Assembly: GCF_031312535.1 (NCBI RefSeq) | Contig: NZ_CP133594.1 | Coordinates: forward strand, 1,612,001 to 1,676,000 | Length of the DNA stretch: 64,000 bases | Direction of reading: 5' to 3' | Origin: Methanolobus mangrovi | Lineage (GTDB): Archaea > Halobacteriota > Methanosarcinia > Methanosarcinales > Methanosarcinaceae | Part shown: one piece after another, positions 44,312 through 52,567 of the stretch | How the letters are laid out: each line of letters opens with the position of its first letter | How positions within the stretch are numbered: position 1 is the first letter of the stretch | Made by a program: the position numbers and the translations under genes | The notes under the pieces: generated by a model | What the model saw: only the letters and a program-made list of their open reading frames with translations | What the model was told of the DNA's origin: nothing | Databases searched by the model: none

Positions 44312-45009
44312 ACGGTGCTTACATGCAACATCCTCAACATCCAATAGTACAACTGCAAGATGTAACCCGCATATATACACTTGGAAATAACAAAATATAT
44401 GCCCTTAACGGAGTCAGCTTTTCAATAGATAAAGGTGACTTTGTTACAATTATGGGATCATCAGGTTCCGGAAAGAGTACTCTTTTGAATATGATAGGCT
44501 GCCTTGACCTGCCCACATCCGGAAAGGTAAAGGTCAATAATGTGGACCTATCTAAACTTGATGATGATGGCCTTACAGCCATCCGTAGAAATAATATAGG
44601 TTTTATTTTTCAGCAATTCAACCTCATACCGACCCTTACAGCCCTGGAGAATGTTGAGATTCCCATGATATTCAATGGGGCATCCCCTGAAACAAGAAGG
44701 AAAAAAGCCCTTGAAGCATTGAAAAAAGCTGATTTACCATTGGAGTTTGCAGACCATAAACCCAATGAAATGTCAGGAGGACAACAGCAGAGGGTCGCAA
44801 TTGCAAGGGCACTGGCAAACGATCCGCCAATCCTTCTGGCAGACGAACCTACCGGGAACCTGGATACCAGAACCGGCCACAATATCATGGAACTGCTAAA
44901 GGAACTCAATGGTGCAGGGACGACTATTATAGTAGTTACACACGACCCTAAGCTGGAAGAATATTCCCACACAACTATAAACATACAGGATGGGGAGGTC
45001 CTGATATGA
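44308..45009 (+). CDS. ABC exporter ATPase (LolD/MacB type), locus C
   Basis: Nucleotide-binding subunit of 233 residues with Walker A GSSGSGKST, Q-loop FIFQQFNLIPTLTALENV, signature MSGGQQQR, Walker [13 protein letters not shown] and H-loop VVTHDP. The first ATG overlaps the COG1361 stop. A second in-frame ATG at 44323 has a better ribosome binding site (GGTG). It overlaps the permease gene by four bases. Confidence 0.94.
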   Translation: MNGAYMQHPQHPIVQLQDVTRIYTLGNNKIYALNGVSFSIDKGDFVTIMGSSGSGKSTLLNMIGCLDLPTSGKVKVNNVDLSKLDDDGLTAIRRNNIGFIFQQFNLIPTLTALENVEIPMIFNGASPETRRKKALEALKKADLPLEFADHKPNEMSGGQQQRVAIARALANDPPILLADEPTGNLDTRTGHNIMELLKELNGAGTTIIVVTHDPKLEEYSHTTINIQDGEVLI

Positions 45010-46187
45010 AAGGAAAGCTCTCCGACATCCTTAAGAATAATATGTATGCCGAGCTTGCAAAAAGGAATCTCAAACGACAGTCCGTCCGTACCATACTTGC
45101 TGCAATAGGAATTATCATAGGAGTTATTGCAATATCATCAATGGGAATACTGGGAAACAGCCTGAAACTTTCGGTCACGGATTCTTTTGCGGACATAGGG
45201 GACAAGCTTATCGTGTCACCTGCTCCGGGTGAGGATTACATCACTGACAAGCAGATAGACCAGATACAAAAGGTAGGGAATATCGAAAGTATAATACCTG
45301 TGTCATCCAGCGGAGAAGTGATAGAGTATAAGAACGGTGGAGGCACGGTTCAGTCATACGTTGCAGTCTACAATATTGAAAGGGATGACCTTGAGAAACT
45401 GGTAGAACTGGAAGAAGGACGTTATTTTAAACCAGGTTCAACGGACTGTGTTGTTGGTTCAAGTGTGGCAAGTAACCTGGAACTTACTCCCGGACAGAAG
45501 ATAGAGATAGATGATTCCAAGTTAAGAGTTGTCGGAATACTCAAGGAAAGAGGGCTTGGGTTTGATATTAACACAGATAGTGGTGTTTTTACGTCAGCGG
45601 AAATGTATGATAAATTATATCCTGATGCCGATGAAGGTTATGACCAGGTCATTGTCATTGTAAAAGACATAGATGAAATCGATGCCGTTTCAGATGAAAT
45701 TGAAGAACGTATCAATAAGAAGGATGAACTTGTAACGGTCTTTGCCACTAATTTAATAACAGAAAGTCTTGATGATGTATTCAGGTCCATTTCACTTTTC
45801 CTCATGGGCATCGGTTCGATATCACTGCTTGTAGCAGGTGTGAGCATACTCAATGTGATGCTCATGTCCACCATGGAACGTACAAAAGAGATTGGTATCA
45901 TGAAGGCCGTGGGAGCTTCGAGAAAAGATATACTGAAGATGTTCCTGCTGGAGGCTTTGTTCCTTGGAGTGATTGCCAGCACCGCCGGAGCAATACTAAC
46001 CCTTGGTGGCAGTTATCTTGTAATGGCCCTTGTGGTCAAGAATACATCATACCTGTTTACATTTTCCAGTATGTTCTACATAATGGAAGGCTTCTTCTTT
46101 GGCATTGCAACAAGCCTTGTGGGCGGAATGTACCCTGCATTGAAAGCCTCAAGAATGAAGCCGCTGGACGCATTAAGATACGAGTGA
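45006..46187 (+). CDS. MacB/FtsX-type ABC permease, locus C
   Basis: Permease of 393 residues, more divergent than those of loci A and B. The N-terminus KRNLKRQSVRTILAAIGIIIGVIAISSMG holds the first helix. An extracytoplasmic domain of about 200 residues (about 60-260) is followed by VSILNVMLMSTMERTKEIGIMKAVGASRKDI and three helices. GGGGAGG precedes the ATG. It closes the four-gene locus C operon, 84 bases before locus D in the same direction. Confidence 0.92.
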   Translation: MKGKLSDILKNNMYAELAKRNLKRQSVRTILAAIGIIIGVIAISSMGILGNSLKLSVTDSFADIGDKLIVSPAPGEDYITDKQIDQIQKVGNIESIIPVSSSGEVIEYKNGGGTVQSYVAVYNIERDDLEKLVELEEGRYFKPGSTDCVVGSSVASNLELTPGQKIEIDDSKLRVVGILKERGLGFDINTDSGVFTSAEMYDKLYPDADEGYDQVIVIVKDIDEIDAVSDEIEERINKKDELVTVFATNLITESLDDVFRSISLFLMGIGSISLLVAGVSILNVMLMSTMERTKEIGIMKAVGASRKDILKMFLLEALFLGVIASTAGAILTLGGSYLVMALVVKNTSYLFTFSSMFYIMEGFFFGIATSLVGGMYPALKASRMKPLDALRYE

Positions 46188-46271
46188 TGCAGCCCCCGAT
46201 ATATTAATTGAAGTCACATACTGCTATAAATAGTATCAAAAAGAACTTTATTTAGATACAGGAGCCACGAT

Positions 46272-47387
46272 ATGAGATATGCATTTTTGTCCCTGACAGC
46301 TGTTCTGCTGATACTTTCCCTCACAAGCCCTTCTTTTGCAATTGATTGTACATCAGAAAACTATGATGTCAGCATCATCGATACCTACTCGGACCTCGAT
46401 ACATGTGACATTACATTGCACAGTGCAGAACAGATAAGCGGACTGAAGCTTGATGTTCATATGGAACATGAAGGCAGCATACTGGACAGGAAAACTTTTA
46501 CCATAGACAGCATTGCACCCGGCTCAGACGTAACTAAAGCCTTCAAGTGGAATACCGACGACATGGGAGACGGAAAATATACTATCAAAAGTATTATTTC
46601 CAAAGACGGATGCACCGTCTATGAGAATGCATATAATTTTGTCAACGGAAGGCAGACAATACCAAGGATCACGGTTGACGACCTGGTCTCAAATTCCCAG
46701 GGTTTCAGCGTAATGATAACACCGCAAGAAGCTGTTCTTGTTGATGTTGAATATATGCTCATGGACGGTTCGGATGTAATTTATTCTGGTACAGAAAAGA
46801 AGATCTCAGTTCACACACAGCCAATGGAAGTGAGCAAGGACTGGAATGTGCTGCTTGAGAACAATATGGAGTACAGCGGCAGGATCAAGGTCAAACTATA
46901 CTCACCGTCTGTAAGCTACATTGCCCTTACAGAGGATTTTACAGCACAGGATGATGTTTTTATCAGTGACACCTATGAAGATGATATCGGAGCAAGCGCC
47001 ACCATTGATGGCATATCACAGGTGCCTTTTACAGGATATGTGAGATTTACAGTCTCAAAGCAGGATGATGATGGAGAAACTGTTATTGAATCTGTCACTA
47101 AGAAGTCACCAGTGCTTCTCAACGGTGATGATGAGACTGTAGAAACAATATGGGAAGAACGCCTTACCACAGGAGTATATTCACTTGTCATTGAAGTTAT
47201 CGGCAATGACGGAGACATACTTGATATTGAGGAAAGTATCATCGAATCTGATTATGAACCTGCAGCAGAGCAAGGAAATACAACAACTTCCGACAATACA
47301 GAGCAATCACCCGGACTCATGTTCCCGATCATCCTGGTAATTACTTTAATTGCTGCGTTTATGCTATCCCAAAAGAGAGATTATTGA
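46272..47387 (+). CDS. Secreted, membrane-anchored beta-rich protein, locus D
   Basis: A 371-residue protein with a signal peptide (about 1-23), three beta-sandwich-like repeats that include paired cysteines early (CTSENYDVSIIDTYSDLDTCD), and a C-terminal membrane helix after a Thr/Glu-rich linker. It shares architecture but not obvious sequence motifs with the COG1361 proteins. It precedes a LolC-type permease gene by 12 bases and would act as its extracytoplasmic partner. Its own promoter region contains CTATAAATAG within an ATACT/AGTAT inverted repeat. Confidence 0.7.
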   Translation: MRYAFLSLTAVLLILSLTSPSFAIDCTSENYDVSIIDTYSDLDTCDITLHSAEQISGLKLDVHMEHEGSILDRKTFTIDSIAPGSDVTKAFKWNTDDMGDGKYTIKSIISKDGCTVYENAYNFVNGRQTIPRITVDDLVSNSQGFSVMITPQEAVLVDVEYMLMDGSDVIYSGTEKKISVHTQPMEVSKDWNVLLENNMEYSGRIKVKLYSPSVSYIALTEDFTAQDDVFISDTYEDDIGASATIDGISQVPFTGYVRFTVSKQDDDGETVIESVTKKSPVLLNGDDETVETIWEERLTTGVYSLVIEVIGNDGDILDIEESIIESDYEPAAEQGNTTTSDNTEQSPGLMFPIILVITLIAAFMLSQKRDY

Positions 47388-47399
47388 AAGGTGTGGCTG

Positions 47400-48557
47400 A
47401 TGCGATATGAATTGTTCATTGCACTACGTCATATAAGAGCGAGAAAAAGACAGACAATTCTTTCAGTTGCTGCCATCGGGATAGCTGTTATGATCCTGAT
47501 GGTATCCCAGTCTTTCATGGCAGGATTCACCCAGGAGCTTTACAGTAAGACGGTCAATAACCTGCCTCATGTTGTCGTTTCACCCCAGGATGGCGAGGAC
47601 TATATCCACCTCTACAAGAACATTGTCGAGAAGATCAATGATATAGATGGCGTTGTTGCATCATCACCTTACCTTATAGGGGAAGCTTCATTCAAATTCA
47701 AGGACAATACGAAGAACGCTGCCCTGAAGGGAATAATTCCATCGCAGGAAGATGCCGTTGCCCATACAAAGAAAGACATAGTGAAAGGGAACTATGATGA
47801 ACTTACATATTCCGACAGGAGTATCATTATTGGAGATACGTTTGCAGAAGATATGGAACTGGACATCGGAGACAGTGTGGAAGTATCGTTCCCCAATGCA
47901 AATCCGGTTTCATTGAGAGTCATAGCAATCTATGACACCGGAACGTCACTCGATGAAAGTCTTACATACACTTCACTTAAGACTGCACAGGATTTTTACG
48001 ATATAGAAGACGTCATCAACGGCATATCACTGAGACTGGGAGATTTCAACCGGGACAGGGAGATTGCACAGATCATCGAGGAGAACGGTTACAATGCTGA
48101 AGGATGGACAACTAACAATCCAGAGATATTGAGAACCATCGCAATCGAGACCACCTCTAACAATATCACACTTGGATTCATCCTCTTGATAGCGTCCTTT
48201 GGTGTTGTCAGCACATTGAACATGGTAGTCATGGGCAAGGTGAAAGAGATCGGGATACTGCTGGCAATGGGTGCTACAAAATCCAACATTAGATTAATCT
48301 TCCTGATTGAGAGTGCTATACTTGGTCTTGCAGGAGCGGTACTGGGTACCGCATTCGGAGTTGCACTTGCATTATCAATTGGAGGTTATGCGCTTCCTGA
48401 CGGCGTATATGGACTGGATTACATACCAGTTGTTGTAAGGATAAAAGACGTGGTGACAATAATCACAATTGTATTTTTGCTGAACCTTATAGCAGGTATC
48501 TATCCCGCACAGAGGGCAGCCAGTCTCGACCCGGTTGAAGCTATAACCACAAGGTGA
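47400..48557 (+). CDS. LolC/FtsX-type ABC permease, locus D
   Basis: Permease of 385 residues of the lipoprotein-release (LolC/E) branch: MRYELFIALRHIRARKRQTILSVAAIGIAVMILMVSQSFMAGF, an extracytoplasmic domain, then GVVSTLNMVVMGKVKEIGILLAMGATKSNI and three helices. The ATG at 47400 has AAGGTG six bases upstream and is preferred to the GTG at 47391. No ATPase gene is in locus D; the LolD-like ATPase at 54838-55542 is a candidate partner, as is the related permease at 49242. Confidence 0.9.
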   Translation: MRYELFIALRHIRARKRQTILSVAAIGIAVMILMVSQSFMAGFTQELYSKTVNNLPHVVVSPQDGEDYIHLYKNIVEKINDIDGVVASSPYLIGEASFKFKDNTKNAALKGIIPSQEDAVAHTKKDIVKGNYDELTYSDRSIIIGDTFAEDMELDIGDSVEVSFPNANPVSLRVIAIYDTGTSLDESLTYTSLKTAQDFYDIEDVINGISLRLGDFNRDREIAQIIEENGYNAEGWTTNNPEILRTIAIETTSNNITLGFILLIASFGVVSTLNMVVMGKVKEIGILLAMGATKSNIRLIFLIESAILGLAGAVLGTAFGVALALSIGGYALPDGVYGLDYIPVVVRIKDVVTIITIVFLLNLIAGIYPAQRAASLDPVEAITTR

Positions 48558-48591
48558 ATAAAACAAGCGCTGTTCGGGATTATATCACTTT

Positions 48592-49008
48592 TCACTTTTT
48601 TGGTTCCCCGTTATACCTGTTGATTCCCTCGAACTTACAAACCGATATTCTCCTTTTGAGAATCAGATAATACATGATCTTGAATGTTGCATAGAGATGA
48701 AAGTAAAAGTAGAACAGCGGTTTTGAGAAGAAACCTTCAATGTAGATGATCTCTTTGTTATCCACGAGAGAATCATCGATGAAATTGATAACACCATCCG
48801 TATGTGCCACTTCAAAAACTGTGCCCTGTGACATACGGGGGCATATCACAACAACATCTTTTTCCATGCCATCGTCTGCAAGGCTTCCCTCAATAAAACC
48901 ATAATTGAATATTGTGGGTATTGGAGACAGGAATTCTTTTACGAACTGTGACCCTTTTTTATTATATTTCAAAAAACTGTATTTGGGCGTCTCAATCACA
49001 ATCTTCAT
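48592..49008 (-). CDS. Divergent family I inorganic pyrophosphatase-like protein
   Basis: A 138-residue protein whose pattern follows soluble family I pyrophosphatase: FNYGFIEGSLADDGMEKDVVVI corresponds to the NYGFIPxTLxxDGDPLDVLVI segment, and FIDDSLVDNKEIIYI to the IDExxxDDKIIAV segment. Two of three acidic residues of the first motif and the Asp and Lys of the second remain, but the aspartate equivalent to E. coli D67 is Met. It is shorter than the true enzyme and has extra hydrophobic aromatic stretches near residue 100. Catalysis is therefore doubtful. A TATA box about 25 bases before the ATG suggests a leaderless mRNA. Confidence 0.6.
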   Translation of the reverse strand: MKIVIETPKYSFLKYNKKGSQFVKEFLSPIPTIFNYGFIEGSLADDGMEKDVVVICPRMSQGTVFEVAHTDGVINFIDDSLVDNKEIIYIEGFFSKPLFYFYFHLYATFKIMYYLILKRRISVCKFEGINRYNGEPKK

Positions 49009-49042
49009 GCAACGTTATTGGTACGCTTTATAAAAAAACATA

Positions 49043-49158
49043 GGGGATGCGAACGGGCAAAGGGGGTTGGGGTTGAATGCACAGGTATGGTGGCATCAAG
49101 TGTGTTGGGTGGTTGGAGAGGTACTAATTAATAGACCCATTTATATGACCCGTTCGCA
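49043..49158 (+). ncRNA. Candidate structured RNA with G-rich 5' part
   Basis: TGCGAACGGG (49048-49057) is the exact complement of CCCGTTCGCA (49149-49158), closing a domain of about 110 bases. Inside, TTGA-A-TGC pairs with GCATCAA around a 12-base loop, and TGGGT can pair with ACCCA. The 5' part has four G-runs (49043-49072) matching a quadruplex pattern. A TATA-like TTTATAAAA lies just upstream on the plus strand. The region is far more GC-rich than its surroundings and has no reading frame. It could instead be a 3' structure of the minus-strand permease mRNA. Confidence 0.35.
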
Positions 49159-49190
49159 AGTGTACAAACGGCTTTTGAGAATAAATACTT

Positions 49191-49226
49191 TTCGTAAGGG
49201 TACGAACTAACTGCCGCGCTTTAGTT
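49191..49226 (-). terminator. Paired hairpins after the LolC-type permease gene
   Basis: AACTAA/TTAGTT (49205-49226) and TTCGTA/TACGAA with an AGGG loop (49191-49206) are two short inverted repeats just beyond the permease stop at 49242. They likely mark the mRNA end. Confidence 0.35.
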
Positions 49227-49241
49227 ACAAAGATCAGAACC

Positions 49242-50411
49242 TCAGGCGCTCTCAATAGCCTCGACAGGATCAAGCGCAGCAGCACGTCTTGCAGGATAGA
49301 CACCTGCGACTATGTTGATGAGGAAGGAAAATACAATTGCATAAGCATAGTTCATGATATCAGTCTTAAGTGGGAGGGTTGTCAGGCCAAAATACATCTC
49401 ACTTGGAAGGTCTATCTGATAAGAGGACAGTGCAGTTGAACCTAAATAACCCAGCACACATCCAAGTAATACACCCATTGTACCCAGTATGAGCGATTCC
49501 AGAAGGAATATCATTGTGATGTTTCTCTTTGAGGCACCCATTGCCATTAACATACCAATCTCACTTTTCTTGTCCATGACAACTGTAAAAAGAGTGTTGG
49601 CGATACCAAAGCCTGCTATCATGTATATAAGGCCATAATATAGCCATACGATCAACATCTGGGTATTAAGAAGATCAAGGATCTCTTTGTTAGCCTCTAT
49701 CCAGCTTAAAGCATCAAGCCCCGTATCCCGTTCAATGGAAGTCGCAATAACGTCCGCTTGGAAAGGATCATACACTCTTATATTGATCTTGCTGGCAACA
49801 CCGTTCTCATCAAAGAAATCCAGAGCCGAATCAAACCGCACATATGCAATACTTTCATCATTTGGTGTTCCACTATCGAATATACCAATTACCTTGTAGG
49901 AGGCAGCTCCAAACCCTGGCATAACAATGTCAACATTATCACCTATAACAACTTCAAGATCTTCTGCAAGCTTGTCACCAATAACAATACCTTTGTTGCT
50001 CCTGCTAAGAGCAAAAAGGTCCCCTGATACAATATCATCGGATATGTGCATAACAGTGTCTTCAGCTATTGGATCGATACCATTGAGATCAATACCCTCT
50101 GCATTATCCTTATGGCTTATGGCCGCCTGACCAATAAATACGGGAGATACCGCCTCGACACCATCCATTGCGGCTATCTGCTCAGAGTAGTAATTGTAGA
50201 AATGAACGTAATCCTCTTTCTGATCGGCTGAACTCACAACAATGTGCGGGGAATTTTCCACAGTTGTGGAAATGAGCTCTTCAGTGAAACCGGTCATCAT
50301 GGACATAAGAACAACAATAACAGCAATAGCCAGAGCTACGGCAAACACTGCAAAGAAAGTAAGACGTTTGCGTGCACTTATGTGTCTTAGGGCTATTCTC
50401 AGTTCATACAT
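49242..50411 (-). CDS. LolC/FtsX-type ABC permease, locus E
   Basis: Permease of 389 residues closely related to the locus D permease (MYELRIALRHISARKRLTFFAVFAVALAIAVIVVLMSM, an extracytoplasmic domain, GIANTLFTVVMDKKSEIGMLMAMGASKRNI, three C-terminal helices). It stands alone, with neither ATPase nor secreted partner gene beside it. AGGTGG precedes the ATG. It may combine with the locus D permease or use the ATPase at 54838-55542, which is LolD-like. This is inference from family relations. Confidence 0.9.
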   Translation of the reverse strand: MYELRIALRHISARKRLTFFAVFAVALAIAVIVVLMSMMTGFTEELISTTVENSPHIVVSSADQKEDYVHFYNYYSEQIAAMDGVEAVSPVFIGQAAISHKDNAEGIDLNGIDPIAEDTVMHISDDIVSGDLFALSRSNKGIVIGDKLAEDLEVVIGDNVDIVMPGFGAASYKVIGIFDSGTPNDESIAYVRFDSALDFFDENGVASKINIRVYDPFQADVIATSIERDTGLDALSWIEANKEILDLLNTQMLIVWLYYGLIYMIAGFGIANTLFTVVMDKKSEIGMLMAMGASKRNITMIFLLESLILGTMGVLLGCVLGYLGSTALSSYQIDLPSEMYFGLTTLPLKTDIMNYAYAIVFSFLINIVAGVYPARRAAALDPVEAIESA

Positions 50412-50491
50412 AGACTGGCCACCTATATAGAAGAGATTTGACTGTTATAATATAACTATTCCGTGAATATACAAAATAATAAAACGAAATA

Positions 50492-51118
50492 TCACTGATG
50501 GGAAAGTGCAAGCTCCACAGCAATAAATGAATAGATACCTGCTTTAGCCCTGTTGATATGTTTACCCATATTCGGCCTTTCCATGATTTTCATGCCAATA
50601 AAACCTGCAAAGATAGATACGAGGAAAAAAACAACCAGAGCCTGAATCAGAAATACAGCACCAAGAAATGTCATCTGCATAGGAACATTTCCTGCTTCAG
50701 CGCTCACGAACTGAGGTAGAAATGCCAGGAAGAACAGTGAAACTTTTGGATTCAGCAAATTCATGAAGATACCTCTCCTGTAAAGAAGAGAAATGTCTTT
50801 TTCCCTTACAGATTCCATAGATGCAAAACTGCCTTCTTCCCTCAGTGCTTTGTAAGCAAGATATAATAGGTAGATAGCTCCGGCATATTTAAGAGCTGCA
50901 AATGCAAGTGCTGAACTGTACAATATAGCAGAAACACCCAATGCTGCCGCAGTGGTGTGGAACAATAAACCAGTACACAGACCGGAGGCAGTTGACATTC
51001 CGGCTTTTTTACCCTGGGATATACTCATAGTAAGAACAAAGATAATATCAGGACCGGGTAGCAGAGTAAGAGCTACGGATGCTGCAATGAAGTACAGGAG
51101 TTGCGTAGATTCTATCAA
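50492..51118 (-). CDS. LysE/RhtB family amino-acid exporter
   Basis: Membrane exporter of 208 residues with six helices. Family features are LTLLPGPDIIFVLTMSISQGKKAGMSTASGLCTG near the N-terminus and RRGIFMNLLNPKVSLFFLAFLPQF in the middle, both diagnostic of LysE/RhtB. The TTG at 51118 has AGGTGA four bases upstream and is the likely start (protein MIESTQLLYF); the ATG at 51142 lies before that site. Substrate prediction is not possible beyond small amino acids or analogues. It is divergent from the LarA-family gene. Confidence 0.88.
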   Translation of the reverse strand: MIESTQLLYFIAASVALTLLPGPDIIFVLTMSISQGKKAGMSTASGLCTGLLFHTTAAALGVSAILYSSALAFAALKYAGAIYLLYLAYKALREEGSFASMESVREKDISLLYRRGIFMNLLNPKVSLFFLAFLPQFVSAEAGNVPMQMTFLGAVFLIQALVVFFLVSIFAGFIGMKIMERPNMGKHINRAKAGIYSFIAVELALSHQ

Positions 51119-51250
51119 TAGCTCACCTTTTTTAGATATCAAGGAAACACTGGATATCTTTAATTGGATATATGAGAACAGAATTCTATAAATAAAGCTT
51201 GCTATTTATGAACTAACCAGTTACTATCATTTTATCGTGGAGGAATTTCT

Positions 51251-52501
51251 ATCAAAATACCAATCCCTTATGGAAAAGAATTCGTTGACCTCGATGTGAA
51301 AATACCACATGAGGTAATTGCACCCAATCAGGTCGAAGTGGGGGACGAATCACAAATTATCGCCGAATCATTGAAAGAACCTGTTGCAACGGAGTCGCTT
51401 GAGGATTTCGTTAAGAACAGCGATAAGATACTGATACTTGTAAACGATGCCACCAGACCCACACCAACAGCAAAGGTACTTGCTGAGATGGCAGATATCC
51501 TGAGAGAACATGAGGATATCAGGTTCCTTGTTGCCACCGGCGCACACAGAGGACCTACCGAGGATGAGTTCAGATATATTTTCGGTGAGATATACGATGA
51601 ATTCAGTGACAGGATATTCGTCCACGATGCACGCAAGGATGAGGATATGGAATATCTTGGAGTATCAAGCAACGGCACCGAGATGTATCTCAACAAAATG
51701 GTGAACGAATACAAGAATATCATTGTCATTGGAAGCGTTGAACCCCACTATTTTGCAGGTTATACAGGAGGAAGAAAAGCATTCCTGCCTGGCGTGGCAT
51801 CATACAAGACCATCGAGATGAACCACAAGCATGCACTCTCCGATGCTGCACAACCTCTTGCCATCAAAGGGAACCCTGTTGCAGAAGATATGGAAGATGC
51901 AATGAAAGTGCTGAAGAACCTGAACGTGTTCTCAATACAGACGGTCCTGACAGCTGACCATGGCCTGTACGCAATGGTTTCAGGTGACCTATTCAAATCC
52001 TTCTATATGGCAGTAGAGAAAGCAAATGAAGTGTTCTGTGCAAAATGCAGCCGCAAAGGAAACATTGTACTCACCGCTGCCCCCTACCCTATGGATATCG
52101 ACCTCTACCAATCCCAGAAAGCGCTTGAGAACGGCAAGCTTGCACTTGAAGAAGGAGGAGTCATTATCCTTGTATCCAAATGCAGGGATGGTGTGGGAGA
52201 TGACACTTTCCTGAATCTGCTCTGTTCTGCAAATACGTGTGAAGACGTTATGTGCAAGATCGATGAGGGATACAAACTGGGATATCATAAAGCCGCCAAG
52301 ATGGCACAGATAGGTGTTTATGCGGAAATGTGGGCAATCTCAGACCTGCATCATGATACAATCAAAATGGCAAAGTTGCAACCTTGTACGGATATACAGG
52401 AAACCTTTGACAGGGCGATAGAAAAAGTAAAAGAGCAGGGCAAGGAGCCTTATGCGATAATCCTGCCACAGGGAAGTTTAACTGTTCCGTTGCTCGAATA
52501 A
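51251..52501 (+). CDS. LarA-family (nickel-pincer racemase-like) protein, probable ATC start
   Basis: Member of the LarA/DUF2088 family of 2-hydroxyacid racemases and epimerases that use a nickel-pincer nucleotide bound to lysine. Motifs are DATRPTP (near residue 60), VATGAHRGPT, and VEPHYFAGYTGGRKAFLPGVASYKTIEMNH, carrying the His and Lys residues that anchor the cofactor. The family N-terminus IPYGKEFVDL lies upstream of the first conventional start (GTG 51296, no ribosome binding site). The frame is open back to 51212 without ATG, GTG or TTG. GGAGG at 51239-51243 sits seven bases before an ATC at 51251. The substrate is unknown; no cofactor genes (larB, larC, larE) are nearby. Confidence 0.85.
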   Translation: MKIPIPYGKEFVDLDVKIPHEVIAPNQVEVGDESQIIAESLKEPVATESLEDFVKNSDKILILVNDATRPTPTAKVLAEMADILREHEDIRFLVATGAHRGPTEDEFRYIFGEIYDEFSDRIFVHDARKDEDMEYLGVSSNGTEMYLNKMVNEYKNIIVIGSVEPHYFAGYTGGRKAFLPGVASYKTIEMNHKHALSDAAQPLAIKGNPVAEDMEDAMKVLKNLNVFSIQTVLTADHGLYAMVSGDLFKSFYMAVEKANEVFCAKCSRKGNIVLTAAPYPMDIDLYQSQKALENGKLALEEGGVIILVSKCRDGVGDDTFLNLLCSANTCEDVMCKIDEGYKLGYHKAAKMAQIGVYAEMWAISDLHHDTIKMAKLQPCTDIQETFDRAIEKVKEQGKEPYAIILPQGSLTVPLLE

Positions 52502-52534
52502 AAATTAGATTGAATTAAAAGAAAAAAGGATTAA

Positions 52535-52567
52535 GCAAATTAAAGCTGAATTCAGCTTTAAATTTGC
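52535..52567. terminator. Bidirectional terminator between larA-like and enolase genes
   Basis: AAAGCTGAATTCAGCTTT (52542-52559) is a perfect palindrome, extended by GCAAATT/AATTTGC with one bulged A. On the minus strand a T-rich tract (TTAATCCTTTTTT) follows. It covers the enolase stop codon. Confidence 0.65.

Noticed and set aside
49043-49158. Interpretation of the G-rich intergenic segment as a protein gene.
   Set aside because: No frame of useful length, and the main signal is long-range complementarity.
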